A DNA stretch of 64,000 nucleotides from Pseudomonas thivervalensis (lineage in GTDB: Bacteria > Pseudomonadota > Gammaproteobacteria > Pseudomonadales > Pseudomonadaceae), in the NCBI RefSeq assembly GCF_001269655.1, contig NZ_LHVE01000020.1:248001-312000 (forward strand). The letters run 5' to 3'. Below the pieces are notes generated by a model. That model made no database searches, had not been told where the DNA came from, and saw nothing but the letters and a program-made list of their open reading frames with translations. The stretch's first letter is position 1. Every line of letters begins with the position of its first letter. Positions 17,501-26,508 of this stretch are shown here, in pieces. Both the position numbers and the translations under genes were made by a program.

Positions 17501-18983
17501 GCGCAAATCATCGCGTCTGGTGCTGATCGGCCTGGTAGTGATCGCCTTGGTCGGCGCCCTGGCCTTTTACCTGTCGCCGTCCAGCGACTCCAACGCCAGC
17601 CAGGCCTTGGACAAGGCCAAGTCCGGCAACAAGCTGCAATCCTTGGCCGAGCTGAACGACAAGGCGCCCAGCCGGCGCCAGCTCGATGTGCAAACCTGGA
17701 CAACCGCTGACGGCGCCAAGGTGCTGTTCGTCGAAGCCCGGGAGTTGCCGATGTTTGACCTGCGCCTGACCTTCGCCGCCGGCAGCAGCCAGGACGGCGA
17801 CGCCCCCGGCCTCGCGTTGCTGACCAACGCCATGCTCAACGAAGGCGTGGCCGGCAAGGACGTCAGCGCCATTGCCCAGGGTTTCGAAAGCCTCGGCGCG
17901 GACTTCGGCAACGGCGCCTACCGGGACATGGCCGTGGCGTCCCTGCGCAGCCTCAGTGCGACCGACAAACGTGAGCCGGCATTGAAGCTGTTCGCCGAAG
18001 TCGTCGGCAAACCGACCTTCCCCGCCGACTCCTTCGCCCGGATCAAGAACCAGATGCTGGCCGGCTTCGAGTACCAGAAGCAGAACCCCGGCAAACTGGC
18101 GGGCCTGGAACTGATGAAGCGCCTCTACGGCGAGCATCCGTATGCACACTCCAGCGACGGCACCGCCGAGAGCGTTCCACCGATCACCCTGGCCCAGGCC
18201 CGGGCGTTCCATGCCAAGGCCTATGCTGCCGGCAACGCCGTGATCGCGCTGGTGGGTGACTTGTCCCGCGCCGAAGCCGAAGCGATCGCCAACCAGGTGT
18301 CCGCAGCCCTGCCCGAAGGCCCGGCCCTGGCGAAAACCCCGCCCCCTGCGGAACCGAAGGCGAGCATCGGCCACATCGAGTTCCCGTCCAAGCAGACCAA
18401 CCTGATGCTCGCGCAACTGGGCATCGACCGCGACGATCCGGACTATGCCGCGGTGTCGCTGGGCAACCAGATCCTCGGCGGCGGTGGCTTCGGCACGCGG
18501 CTGATGACTGAGGTTCGCGAGAAACGCGGCCTGACCTATGGTGTCTATTCCGGCTTCACGGCGATGCAAGCCCGCGGCCCGTTCATGATCAATCTGCAAA
18601 CCCGGGCCGAGATGAGCGAGGGCACCTTGAAACTGGTGCAGGACGTGTTCGCCGACTACCTCAAGAACGGTCCGACCCAGAAAGAACTCGATGACGCCAA
18701 GCGTGAGTTGGCCGGCAGCTTCCCGCTGTCCACCGCCAGCAATGCCGACATTGTCGGCCAGCTCGGCGCCATGGGTTTCTACGACTTGCCGCTGAGCTAC
18801 CTGGAGGACTTCATGCGCCAGTCCCAGGAACTGACCGTCGAGCAGGTCAAGGCTGCGCTGAACAAACACCTGAGCACCGACAAGATGGTCATCGTCACCG
18901 CCGGCCCGAGCGTGCCGCAAAAGCCGTTGCCGCCCCCCACTGACAAACCTGCCGAGCAGCCGCTCGGGGTTCCGGAGCACTAA
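17493..18983 (+). CDS. M16 family peptidase-like protein (subunit without HxxEH)
   Basis: ATG 17493 gives 496 residues with an N-terminal membrane anchor or uncleaved signal (LVLIGLVVIALVGALAFYLS). The fold is M16 (FAAGSSQDGDAPGLALLTNA; GGGFGTRLMTEVREKRGLTYG), but the position of HxxEH holds LLTNAMLNEG, so zinc ligands are missing. In M16 pairs one subunit is catalytic and the other shapes the substrate chamber, which fits here. The start overlaps the end of the active subunit, and rsmD follows with a 1-base overlap. Confidence 0.92.
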   Translation: MSERKSSRLVLIGLVVIALVGALAFYLSPSSDSNASQALDKAKSGNKLQSLAELNDKAPSRRQLDVQTWTTADGAKVLFVEARELPMFDLRLTFAAGSSQDGDAPGLALLTNAMLNEGVAGKDVSAIAQGFESLGADFGNGAYRDMAVASLRSLSATDKREPALKLFAEVVGKPTFPADSFARIKNQMLAGFEYQKQNPGKLAGLELMKRLYGEHPYAHSSDGTAESVPPITLAQARAFHAKAYAAGNAVIALVGDLSRAEAEAIANQVSAALPEGPALAKTPPPAEPKASIGHIEFPSKQTNLMLAQLGIDRDDPDYAAVSLGNQILGGGGFGTRLMTEVREKRGLTYGVYSGFTAMQARGPFMINLQTRAEMSEGTLKLVQDVFADYLKNGPTQKELDDAKRELAGSFPLSTASNADIVGQLGAMGFYDLPLSYLEDFMRQSQELTVEQVKAALNKHLSTDKMVIVTAGPSVPQKPLPPPTDKPAEQPLGVPEH

Positions 18984-19594
18984 TGGCCCGCCCATCGAAT
19001 TCCAGCAAGAAACCTGTGCACAACGGTGTGAACCAGTTGCGCATCATCGGCGGCGAATGGCGCAGCCGGCGCCTGAGCTTCCCGGATGCCCCGGGCCTGC
19101 GTCCCACTCCCGACCGCGTGCGCGAAACCCTGTTCAACTGGCTCGCGCCCTACGTGGCAGGCGCCCGGGTGCTGGACCCGTTCGCTGGCAGCGGCGCACT
19201 GTTCCTCGAAGCCCTGTCCCGTGGCGCCGCCATGGGCCAGGCGCTGGACGCCAGCAACCTGGCGGTCTCCAGCCTGAAAGAACACCTGGGCACCTTGCGC
19301 TGCACCGTCGGCCAGGTGCAAACGGCCGACGCGCTGCGCTACCTGGACAGCCAACCGGCGACGCCTTTCGACCTGGTGTTCCTCGACCCGCCGTTCAACC
19401 AGAACCTGTTACCGACGGTCTGCGCCTTGCTCGAGGAACATCAGTGGCTGGCCGAGGATGCCTGGGTCTACACTGAAAGCGAGACCGCCCCGTCCACCCT
19501 GGGCTTGCCGGGCAACTGGCGCTTGCACCGCGAGCAGAAATCCGGACGGGTGTATTACGCGTTGTGGCAGCGTTTGCCAAAGGACATGGGCTGA
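18983..19594 (+). CDS. rsmD: 16S rRNA (guanine966-N2)-methyltransferase RsmD
   Basis: RsmD methylates G966 of 16S rRNA in the assembled 30S particle. The 203-residue protein has the start region LRIIGGEWRSRRLSF, the SAM motif VLDPFAGSGALFLEALSRGA and the catalytic DPPF in LVFLDPPFNQ. It overlaps the M16 gene by one base and probably shares its transcript. Confidence 0.95.
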   Translation: MARPSNSSKKPVHNGVNQLRIIGGEWRSRRLSFPDAPGLRPTPDRVRETLFNWLAPYVAGARVLDPFAGSGALFLEALSRGAAMGQALDASNLAVSSLKEHLGTLRCTVGQVQTADALRYLDSQPATPFDLVFLDPPFNQNLLPTVCALLEEHQWLAEDAWVYTESETAPSTLGLPGNWRLHREQKSGRVYYALWQRLPKDMG

Positions 19595-19622
19595 ACGGCT
19601 GACCCGTGCATCGAGAACAATA

Positions 19623-20627
19623 ATGATGTCCGCCGCATCTGAACCTTTCGTCCCCGCCCCGGGACTTGGCAACCCGCACCTGCAAACCTTGTGGGGCCCA
19701 TTGTGGCGCCAGACCACCCATATCGAGCGCCAACGCGAGCGCCTATGGCTGGACGATGGTGACTTCCTCGACCTCGACTGGCACGGCCCCCACAGCGCCG
19801 AGGCGCCGCTGGTGCTGGTGCTGCACGGGCTGACCGGTTCGTCCAACTCGCCTTACGTGGCCGGGTTGCAGCAGGCGCTCGGTCGCCAGGGCTGGGCCAG
19901 TGCGGCTTTGAACTGGCGGGGCTGCTCGGGCGAGCCGAACCTGCTGCCCCGCAGCTATCACTCGGGCGTCAGTGAAGACCTGGCCGCCGCCATCACCCAC
20001 TTGCGCGCCCGACGGCCCTTGGCGCCGCTGTTTGCGGTGGGTTACTCACTGGGCGGCAATGTGTTGCTCAAGCACCTGGGAGAAACCGGCCGCGACAGCC
20101 AATTGCAAGGGGCGGTGGCGGTCTCGGTACCGTTTCGCCTCGACCAGTGCGCCGATCGCATCGGCCAGGGTTTTTCCAAGTTCTACCAGGCCCACTTCAT
20201 GCGGCAATTGGTGGCCTATGTGCGCAACAAGCAACGCCAGTTCCAGCACGACGGACGCCACGAAGGCCTGGCGACCCTGGCAGCGCTTGGCCCACTGGAG
20301 AACATGCGCACCTTCTGGGACTTCGACGGCCGGGTGACGGCGCCGCTGCATGGGTTCTCCGATGCAGCGGACTACTACCGCCGCGCTTCCAGCCGTTATT
20401 TCATGGAAGGTATCAGTACGCCGACCCTGGTCATCCAGGCCGCCGACGATCCTTTTGTATTTCCCCACAGCCTGCCCGAACCGGGCGAATTATCGGCCTC
20501 GACCCGGATTGAACTACACGCCCGGGGTGGGCATGTGGGGTTCGTCGACGGAACCTTGCGGCGCCCCGGGTATTACCTGGAGCGGCGGATTCCCCATTGG
20601 CTGGCAAGCCTGGGGCGCGGCCTGTAG
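19623..20627 (+). CDS. YheT-family alpha/beta hydrolase
   Basis: The 334-residue protein is an alpha/beta hydrolase of the YheT (ABHD-like) group. It opens with FVPAPGLGNPHLQTLWGPLW, characteristic of the family. VLHGLTGSSNSPYV forms the oxyanion region, GYSLGGNVLLK carries the nucleophile Ser, and DDPF and ARGGHVGFVDG supply Asp and His. The physiological substrate is not known. It begins 29 bp after rsmD. Confidence 0.9.
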   Translation: MMSAASEPFVPAPGLGNPHLQTLWGPLWRQTTHIERQRERLWLDDGDFLDLDWHGPHSAEAPLVLVLHGLTGSSNSPYVAGLQQALGRQGWASAALNWRGCSGEPNLLPRSYHSGVSEDLAAAITHLRARRPLAPLFAVGYSLGGNVLLKHLGETGRDSQLQGAVAVSVPFRLDQCADRIGQGFSKFYQAHFMRQLVAYVRNKQRQFQHDGRHEGLATLAALGPLENMRTFWDFDGRVTAPLHGFSDAADYYRRASSRYFMEGISTPTLVIQAADDPFVFPHSLPEPGELSASTRIELHARGGHVGFVDGTLRRPGYYLERRIPHWLASLGRGL

Positions 20628-20729
20628 GAGCTGACGAGTGCAACGAGGCTGCGATCTTTCCACAACCACTTGAGTCCAAGAGCGAAAGATCAAGATCAAA
20701 AGATCGCAGGCTTCGCCAGCTCCTACGGG
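20623..20729. repeat. Palindromic repeat, family A (inner arms only)
   Basis: TGTAGGAGCTGACGAGTGCA at the left is the inverse of the right arm of other family A copies, and ...TTCGCCAGCTCCTAC closes it. The outer GTGGCGAGG arms are absent. It lies between two convergent genes and its left edge overlaps the end of the YheT gene. Confidence 0.85.
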
Positions 20730-20737
20730 GAGTGCAT

Positions 20738-21592
20738 TCAATCACCGACGGCCAAAGGCCTTTGCGGATCATTGATCCATTCACTCCACGAGCCGGCGTA
20801 CAGCCGTCCCAACGGATAGCCTGCCAGGCACAAGGCGAACAGGTTATGACACGCCGTCACGCCGGAGCCGCAGTACGCCACCAGTTCGGTGGGCGAACGC
20901 TCACCCAGTTTTTCGACGAAGCGTTGCTTGAGCTGTTCGGCCGGCAGGAAGCGGCCATCGGCGCCAAGGTTGTTCGTGAACGCTGCGCACTGGGCGCCCG
21001 GGATATGCCCGGCTATCGGGTCGATTGGCTCGACTTCGCCCTTGAAGCGCGGCAATGCCCGGGCATCCAGCAAGGTCATGGCCGGCTCGCCAAGGCGTTG
21101 TTGCAGGGCTTGCGCATCGATCAACAAACTCGCGTCCGGCGCACCGCTGAAGGTCCCGCGACCGTTCTGCGGCGGATCAAGACTCAGGGGCAAGCCCGCG
21201 GCATGCCAGGCCTTGAGCCCACCGTCGAGGATAGACACGCCATCGCGCTTGCCCAGCCAGGCCAGCAACCACCAGGCCCGTGCGGCATAGGCGCCGGGAC
21301 CGTCGTCGTACAGCACGACCTCGCTGTCGTTATCCAGACCCCAAGCCTTGAGACGCTCGATCAAGGCCGCCGGCTCCGGCAATGGATGACGCCCGGTTAC
21401 GCCCTTGGTCACCGGCCCGCTCAAGTCACGCTCAAGGTCCGCGAACCACGCCCCGGCGATGTGGCCCTCGGCATAACTGCGCTGACCGTAATCCGGGTCT
21501 TCCAGGGCAAAGCGACAATCGAGGATGACGATCCCGGACTGTGATCGCCGCTGATCGAGGGCTTGAGGGCTGATGAGTTGCGCAATGGGCAT
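20738..21592 (-). CDS. sseA: 3-mercaptopyruvate/thiosulfate sulfurtransferase (tandem rhodanese)
   Basis: The 284-residue protein has two rhodanese domains, the first inactive and the second with the persulfide Cys241 in AYCGSGVTACHN. The loop CGSGVTA is the signature of 3-mercaptopyruvate sulfurtransferase rather than the CRKGVTA type of thiosulfate rhodanese. It transfers sulfur from mercaptopyruvate to acceptors such as cyanide or thiols in the cytoplasm. It is monocistronic, 33 bp downstream of the TetR gene. Confidence 0.9.
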   Translation of the reverse strand: MPIAQLISPQALDQRRSQSGIVILDCRFALEDPDYGQRSYAEGHIAGAWFADLERDLSGPVTKGVTGRHPLPEPAALIERLKAWGLDNDSEVVLYDDGPGAYAARAWWLLAWLGKRDGVSILDGGLKAWHAAGLPLSLDPPQNGRGTFSGAPDASLLIDAQALQQRLGEPAMTLLDARALPRFKGEVEPIDPIAGHIPGAQCAAFTNNLGADGRFLPAEQLKQRFVEKLGERSPTELVAYCGSGVTACHNLFALCLAGYPLGRLYAGSWSEWINDPQRPLAVGD

Positions 21593-21625
21593 GGTGAGCT
21601 CCTGTGGCTAAGTCGGGGATCGATC

Positions 21626-22297
21626 CTACTGCCCTTCCTCCAGGGTCTGGGCCAGGGGGACGTAATATTCCTTGAACAGCGCGTCAACCGCCTCGCGGGC
21701 CTGGTCGGTCACGAAACCGGCCTCCAGCACCAGCACCTGATAGACGCCGCGCTTGATGGCCTGCTCACTCAGGTGGCTGAAATTTTCCCGCGTGGTGCAC
21801 AAGAACCGAACCCAGGACGTGAGGATGATCCAGGCGTTGAGGGTCAGGGACTCGATCTGCACCCGGTCCATTTTCAGGATGCCGGCGTCGACGAAGCCCT
21901 CGTAGATCGCGGTGCCATGGATCAGGCAGCGCTGGGAAAACCGACGATAGCGGGCCGCAAGGTCCGGATCGCTGTCGAGCAGATGCTCCAGGTCGCGGTG
22001 CAGGAAGCGGTAGCGCCACATGGCCGCCAACAGTTCCTGCAGGTAGAAGCGCTTGTCATCCACCGTGGCCGCTCGGCCCTGAGGCGGTCGCAGGAAGCTG
22101 TCCACCAGGTTCTCATATTCACTGAACAGCACGGCGATGATCGCCTGCTTGTTGGGGAAGTGGTAATAGAGATTGCCCGGGGACATGTCCATGTGGGCGG
22201 CGATGTGATTGGTGCTGACGCTGCGCTCACCTTGCTGGTTGAACAGCTCGAGGCTGTTTTGCACGATGCGCTCGCTGGTTTTCATTCGTGGGGCCAT
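21626..22297 (-). CDS. TetR family transcriptional regulator
   Basis: The 223-residue protein has an N-terminal TetR helix-turn-helix (GERSVSTNHIAAHMDMSPGN then LYYHFPNKQAIIAVLF, about residues 19-55) and a C-terminal ligand domain rich in aromatic residues. It is divergent from the aldehyde dehydrogenase gene 149 bp away, so it is the probable local regulator of that locus. The ligand is unknown. Confidence 0.92.
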   Translation of the reverse strand: MAPRMKTSERIVQNSLELFNQQGERSVSTNHIAAHMDMSPGNLYYHFPNKQAIIAVLFSEYENLVDSFLRPPQGRAATVDDKRFYLQELLAAMWRYRFLHRDLEHLLDSDPDLAARYRRFSQRCLIHGTAIYEGFVDAGILKMDRVQIESLTLNAWIILTSWVRFLCTTRENFSHLSEQAIKRGVYQVLVLEAGFVTDQAREAVDALFKEYYVPLAQTLEEGQ

Positions 22298-22445
22298 GGT
22301 TTGGGCTTTAATTCGACGAAGGCATTGAACGGCATCTTACGACCTATCGGTCACAGGAAAAACCCACACTCGTTGCCGATGCCATTGACTTTCTAGAGTA
22401 TAAGCTCTAAAAAACACCCACTCTAATAATATCCGGTGCCTGACG

Positions 22446-23876
22446 ATGCCTGCCGACGTTGCCTACCTGCACGAGTCTCAACAACAACTGGACGAGCTGC
22501 GGTCGCTCTTCGATGCCCAACGCCAGGCCTACGCCGCCCACCCGATGCCACCGGCCGAACAACGCCGGCAATGGCTCAAGGCACTGCGGGAAGTATTGAG
22601 CAACGACCGCCAAGCCTTGATCGACGCCATCAGCCAGGATTTCAGCCACCGCAGCGCCGACGAGACACTGTTGGCCGAACTGATGCCGAGCCTGCACGGC
22701 ATCCATTACGCCAGCCGCCATCTCCAGGGTTGGATGAAGCCCTCCCGGCGCAAGGTGGGCATGGCCTTCCAGCCAGCGTCAGCCAAAGTGATCTATCAGC
22801 CGTTGGGCGTGGTCGGGGTCATCGTGCCGTGGAACTACCCGCTGTTCCTGGCCATCGGGCCGCTGGTCGGGGCATTGGCGGCGGGCAACCGGGTGATGCT
22901 CAAGCTCAGCGAATCGACACCGGCGACCGGCTTGCTGCTCAAGCAATTGCTGGCCCGGGTCTTCCCCCAGGACCTGGTGTGCGTGGTGCTCGGCGAGGCG
23001 GAGGTCGGCATGGCGTTTTCCAAGTTGCCCTTCGATCATCTGTTGTTCACCGGTGCCACCAGCATCGGCAAGCATGTCATGCGCGCCGCTGCCGAAAACC
23101 TGACCCCGGTCACCCTTGAGCTGGGTGGGAAATCGCCGGCCATCGTGTCGGTCGATGTACCGATCAAGGACGCCGCCGAACGCATTGCCTTCGGCAAAAC
23201 CCTGAATGCCGGACAAACCTGTGTCGCCCCGGACTACGTACTGGTGCCGCAGAACCGCGTCGGCGAGTTCGTCGAGGCGTATCGCGAGGCGGTTCGCGGG
23301 TTTTATCCGACCCTGGTGGACAACCCGGACTACACGGCCGTCATCAACGAACGACAACTGGCACGGCTCAACGGCTACATTGGCGATGCCACCAGCAAGG
23401 GCGCGCTGCTGATCGAGCTGTTCGAGCAAGGCCAGGGCCGTCGCATGGCCCACAGCCTGCTGCTCAACGTCAACGACGAGATGACCGTCATGCAGGACGA
23501 GATCTTCGGCCCGCTGCTGCCCATCGTGCCCTATGACCATGTCGACCAGGCGTTTGCCTACATCAATCAGCGCCCCCGCCCGCTGGCGCTCTACTACTTT
23601 GGCTACAACAAGGCCGAACAGCATCGCGTGCTCCACGAAACCCATTCCGGCGGCGTCTGCCTGAACGACACCCTGTTGCATGTCGCCCAGGATGACATGC
23701 CGTTCGGCGGCATCGGGCCCTCGGGAATGGGGCATTACCACGGGCATGAGGGTTTCCTGACCTTCAGCAAGGCCAAGGGCGTGCTGACCAAACAGCGATT
23801 CAACGCAGCGAAGCTGATCTATCCCCCTTATGGCAAGCCGTTGCAGAAACTGATCCAGAAGCTGTTTATCCGCTGA
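22446..23876 (+). CDS. calB: Coniferyl aldehyde dehydrogenase-like NAD-dependent aldehyde dehydrogenase
   Basis: The 476-residue enzyme belongs to the class 3-like aldehyde dehydrogenases that include Pseudomonas coniferyl aldehyde dehydrogenase (CalB), which oxidises coniferaldehyde to ferulate. It has VPWNYPLFLAIGPL, the general base Glu225 in TLELGGKSP, and the nucleophile Cys259 in NAGQTCVAPDY. A C-terminal extension beyond the catalytic core is present. The gene begins a probable operon with a Tat lipoprotein and a GMC oxidoreductase; the real substrate could be another long or aromatic aldehyde. Confidence 0.85.
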   Translation: MPADVAYLHESQQQLDELRSLFDAQRQAYAAHPMPPAEQRRQWLKALREVLSNDRQALIDAISQDFSHRSADETLLAELMPSLHGIHYASRHLQGWMKPSRRKVGMAFQPASAKVIYQPLGVVGVIVPWNYPLFLAIGPLVGALAAGNRVMLKLSESTPATGLLLKQLLARVFPQDLVCVVLGEAEVGMAFSKLPFDHLLFTGATSIGKHVMRAAAENLTPVTLELGGKSPAIVSVDVPIKDAAERIAFGKTLNAGQTCVAPDYVLVPQNRVGEFVEAYREAVRGFYPTLVDNPDYTAVINERQLARLNGYIGDATSKGALLIELFEQGQGRRMAHSLLLNVNDEMTVMQDEIFGPLLPIVPYDHVDQAFAYINQRPRPLALYYFGYNKAEQHRVLHETHSGGVCLNDTLLHVAQDDMPFGGIGPSGMGHYHGHEGFLTFSKAKGVLTKQRFNAAKLIYPPYGKPLQKLIQKLFIR

Positions 23877-23903
23877 CGCGCATCTTCCCGGGTAACAACA
23901 ATA

Positions 23904-24449
23904 ATGAACCCAAGCCTCACCGATACCCCCGCGCTGTCACGGCGCGGCCTGCTCAAATTCAGCCTCGGCGCCAGCGCCTTCCTGGCCACCGTCGGGCTGG
24001 GCGCCAGCCTGAGCGGTTGCTCGCCAAGCCAACCGGCCACCGGCCTGGCGGCTCTGCGCGACAGCGACCTGCCATTTCTACGCAGCGTCATCCCGGTGAT
24101 GCTGGACGGCGCGGTGGCCGTCGGACAGATCCCCGCCGCCATTGACGCGACCCTGGGGAGCCTGGACAGAAGCCTGGCCCACCTGTCCCCCGCCATGCTC
24201 AAGCTCACGCATCAACTGTTCGACGTGCTCACCCTGAGCGTTACCCGTGGACCACTGACCGGGGTCTGGGGGGCGTGGGAAAACGCCAGCGCCGATGACA
24301 TCCGCCAGTTCCTCACGCGGTGGGAAAACAGCTCGCTGGACCTGCTGCGACAAGGCCACAGCTCGTTGCTGCAACTGGTGATGATGGCCTGGTACAGCCG
24401 ACCCGAGGCTTGGGCGCATTGCGGGTATCCAGGGCCGCCAACGGTCTGA
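23904..24449 (+). CDS. Tat-exported lipoprotein, probable small partner of GMC oxidoreductase
   Basis: The 181-residue protein opens with a twin-arginine signal (SRRGLLKFSLGASAF) that ends in a lipobox-like LSGC, so it is predicted to be exported folded and lipid-anchored. The rest resembles the small helical subunit that accompanies membrane or periplasmic GMC dehydrogenases, but this is from position and general look, not a firm motif. It lies 27 bp after calB and 147 bp before the GMC gene, with a REP doublet in that gap. Confidence 0.7.
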   Translation: MNPSLTDTPALSRRGLLKFSLGASAFLATVGLGASLSGCSPSQPATGLAALRDSDLPFLRSVIPVMLDGAVAVGQIPAAIDATLGSLDRSLAHLSPAMLKLTHQLFDVLTLSVTRGPLTGVWGAWENASADDIRQFLTRWENSSLDLLRQGHSSLLQLVMMAWYSRPEAWAHCGYPGPPTV

Positions 24450-24465
24450 AAACCAAGTTAAACCC

Positions 24466-24554
24466 TGTGGGAGCGAGCCTGCTCGCGATTGCGGTGTGTC
24501 AGTCAATAAAGATGCTGCTGATCCGACGCCATCGCGAGCAGGCTCGCTCCCACA
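24466..24554. repeat. Palindromic repeat, family C (REP doublet) inside the calB-GMC operon
   Basis: TGTGGGAGCGAGCCTGCTCG and its inverse CGAGCAGGCTCGCTCCCACA enclose about 50 bp. The element lies between two co-directional genes of one probable operon, where its hairpin could affect mRNA stability. Confidence 0.88.
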
Positions 24555-24596
24555 AGGGGTCTATCGCAACCTCAAAACAATAAGAGAGCCCCGAAC

Positions 24597-26192
24597 ATGC
24601 CCGTACCCGATCCCTTCCGCGAAGGCCTGGCCCGTGGCTGGACCACCTACAACGGCGCGCAGTTGACCGAAGACCTGACTCTGGAAGCCGACGTGGCCAT
24701 CGTCGGCAGCGGTGCCGGTGGTGGCACGACGGCGGAAATCCTCAGCGCCGCCGGCTACCGCGTGTTGCTGATCGAGGAAGGGCCGCTCAAGACCAGCCAT
24801 GACTTCAAGCTGCTCGAAGACCAGGCCTACAGCAGCCTGTACCAGGAAGGCCTCGGGCGCATGAGCAAGGACGGCGCCATCACCATTCTCCAGGGCCGGG
24901 CGGTCGGTGGCACGACGCTGATCAATTGGACCTCCAGCTTCCGCACGCCCGACCAGACTCTCGACCACTGGGCCGCCGAGCACAACGTCAAGGGCCACGG
25001 CCGCGCCGACATGGCGCCCTGGTTTGCGCAAATGGAACAACGCCTGGGCGTGGCGCCGTGGTTGGTTCCGCCCAACGCCAACAACGACGTGATCCGCAAA
25101 GGTTGTGAACAACTGGGCTACGCCTGGCATGTCATCCCGCGCAACGTGCGCGGCTGCTGGAACCTGGGTTATTGCGGCATGGGCTGCCCGACCAACGCCA
25201 AGCAGTCGATGCTGGTCACCACCATCCCGGCCACACTGGACAAGGGTGGCGCGCTGCTGTACCTGGCACGGGCCGAGCGCCTGACGATCAAGAACGATGC
25301 CGTGGCCGGCATCGAGTGCCAGGCCATGGACGAACGTTGCGTGGCGCCGACCGGGCGGCGCATCACCGTCAAGGCGCGGCACTATGTGCTGGCGGGCGGC
25401 GGCATCAACAGCCCGGGCCTGCTGCTGCGCTCCGCTGCGCCAGACCCATACGAACGCTTGGGCAAGCGCACCTTCCTGCACCTGGTGAACATGTCCGCCG
25501 GTCAATTCGACGAGGTCATCAACCCGTTCTACGGCGCACCGCAATCGATTTATTCGGATCACTTCCAATGGCAGGACGGGGCCACCGGCAAGATGGCCTA
25601 CAAGCTCGAAGTCCCGCCCCTGCACCCGGCCCTCGCTACCACGCTATTGGGCGGATTCGGCCCCGAGAACGCCTTGCACATGTCTAGGCTGCCCCACACC
25701 CACGCGATGCTGGCGCTGTTGCGCGACGGTTTTCATCCAGACAGCCCCGGCGGCAGCGTCGAGCTGCGCAGCGACGGCACGCCCGTGCTCGACTACCCGG
25801 TTTCGCCGTACACCTGGGACGGCTTGCGCCGGGCTTTCCACAGCATGGCCGAGATACAGTTTGCCGGCGGCGCCAAAGCGGTGATGCCCCTGCACAACGA
25901 CGCTCGCTATGTGAAGACCTTGGCCGAAGCCCGCACGCTGATCGACGGGCTCGACCTGGCCTTGTATCGCACGCGCCTGGGCAGCGCCCACGTGATGGGT
26001 GGCTGCGCCATGGGTGAAGACCCGAAAACCGCCGTCGCCGACAGCCTGGGCCGCCATCATCAACTGGGCAACCTGTCGATCCATGACGGCTCGCTGTTCC
26101 CCACCAGCATCGGCGCCAACCCGCAATTATCGGTCTACGGACTGACCGCACAACTGGCGACGGCCCTGGCCGAGCGCCTGAAAACGCCATGA
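24597..26192 (+). CDS. GMC family FAD-dependent oxidoreductase
   Basis: The 531-residue flavoprotein has the FAD-binding motif VAIVGSGAGGGTTAE at residues 33-47, the GMC signature region GRAVGGTTLINWTSSFRTP, and the C-terminal HDGSLFPTSIGANPQLSVYG block. The active-site His is likely in SAHVMGGCAMG. Members oxidise alcohols or sterols. With an aldehyde dehydrogenase encoded just upstream, an alcohol-to-acid pathway is a reasonable inference. No signal peptide is visible, so export would depend on the Tat partner or it is cytoplasmic. Confidence 0.88.
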   Translation: MPVPDPFREGLARGWTTYNGAQLTEDLTLEADVAIVGSGAGGGTTAEILSAAGYRVLLIEEGPLKTSHDFKLLEDQAYSSLYQEGLGRMSKDGAITILQGRAVGGTTLINWTSSFRTPDQTLDHWAAEHNVKGHGRADMAPWFAQMEQRLGVAPWLVPPNANNDVIRKGCEQLGYAWHVIPRNVRGCWNLGYCGMGCPTNAKQSMLVTTIPATLDKGGALLYLARAERLTIKNDAVAGIECQAMDERCVAPTGRRITVKARHYVLAGGGINSPGLLLRSAAPDPYERLGKRTFLHLVNMSAGQFDEVINPFYGAPQSIYSDHFQWQDGATGKMAYKLEVPPLHPALATTLLGGFGPENALHMSRLPHTHAMLALLRDGFHPDSPGGSVELRSDGTPVLDYPVSPYTWDGLRRAFHSMAEIQFAGGAKAVMPLHNDARYVKTLAEARTLIDGLDLALYRTRLGSAHVMGGCAMGEDPKTAVADSLGRHHQLGNLSIHDGSLFPTSIGANPQLSVYGLTAQLATALAERLKTP

Positions 26193-26219
26193 ACCAGGTA
26201 TTGAAAAAACAACGAACCC

Positions 26220-26374
26220 GTGGCGAGGGAGCTTGCTCCCGCAGGGCTGTAGGAGCTGCCGAAGGCTGCGATCTTTTGATCTTTCGCTTGAGATTCAAGC
26301 ATCAGCGGAAAGATCGCAGCCTCGCTCTGCTCGACAGCTCCTACAGGCCCAGCGGGAGCAAGCTCCCTCGCCAC
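26220..26374. repeat. Palindromic repeat, family A (complete)
   Basis: Outer arms GTGGCGAGGGAGCTTGCTCC and GGGAGCAAGCTCCCTCGCCA flank inner arms TGTAGGAGCTGCCGAAGGCT and CTCGACAGCTCCTACA. It fills half of the 316-bp gap between the GMC gene and coaD; the remainder holds the coaD promoter region with no other recognised feature. Confidence 0.88.
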
Positions 26375-26508
26375 GGATTTACCGAATGGCTGAATATCCG
26401 GATTATTCGCAGCGTCTATAGTGCTTTCTTACCCAACAGCCGACTTGGCCGACCGAGTAGGCTGCGATACCATCCGACTCCCCAACGGACTCCCGCCAGG
26501 ACGACGCG

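Noticed and set aside
18350..18377. hrp-box-like GGAACC-N15-CCACATC
   Set aside because: It lies inside the coding region of the second M16 gene, the final A of CCACNNA is C, and no secretion gene follows.
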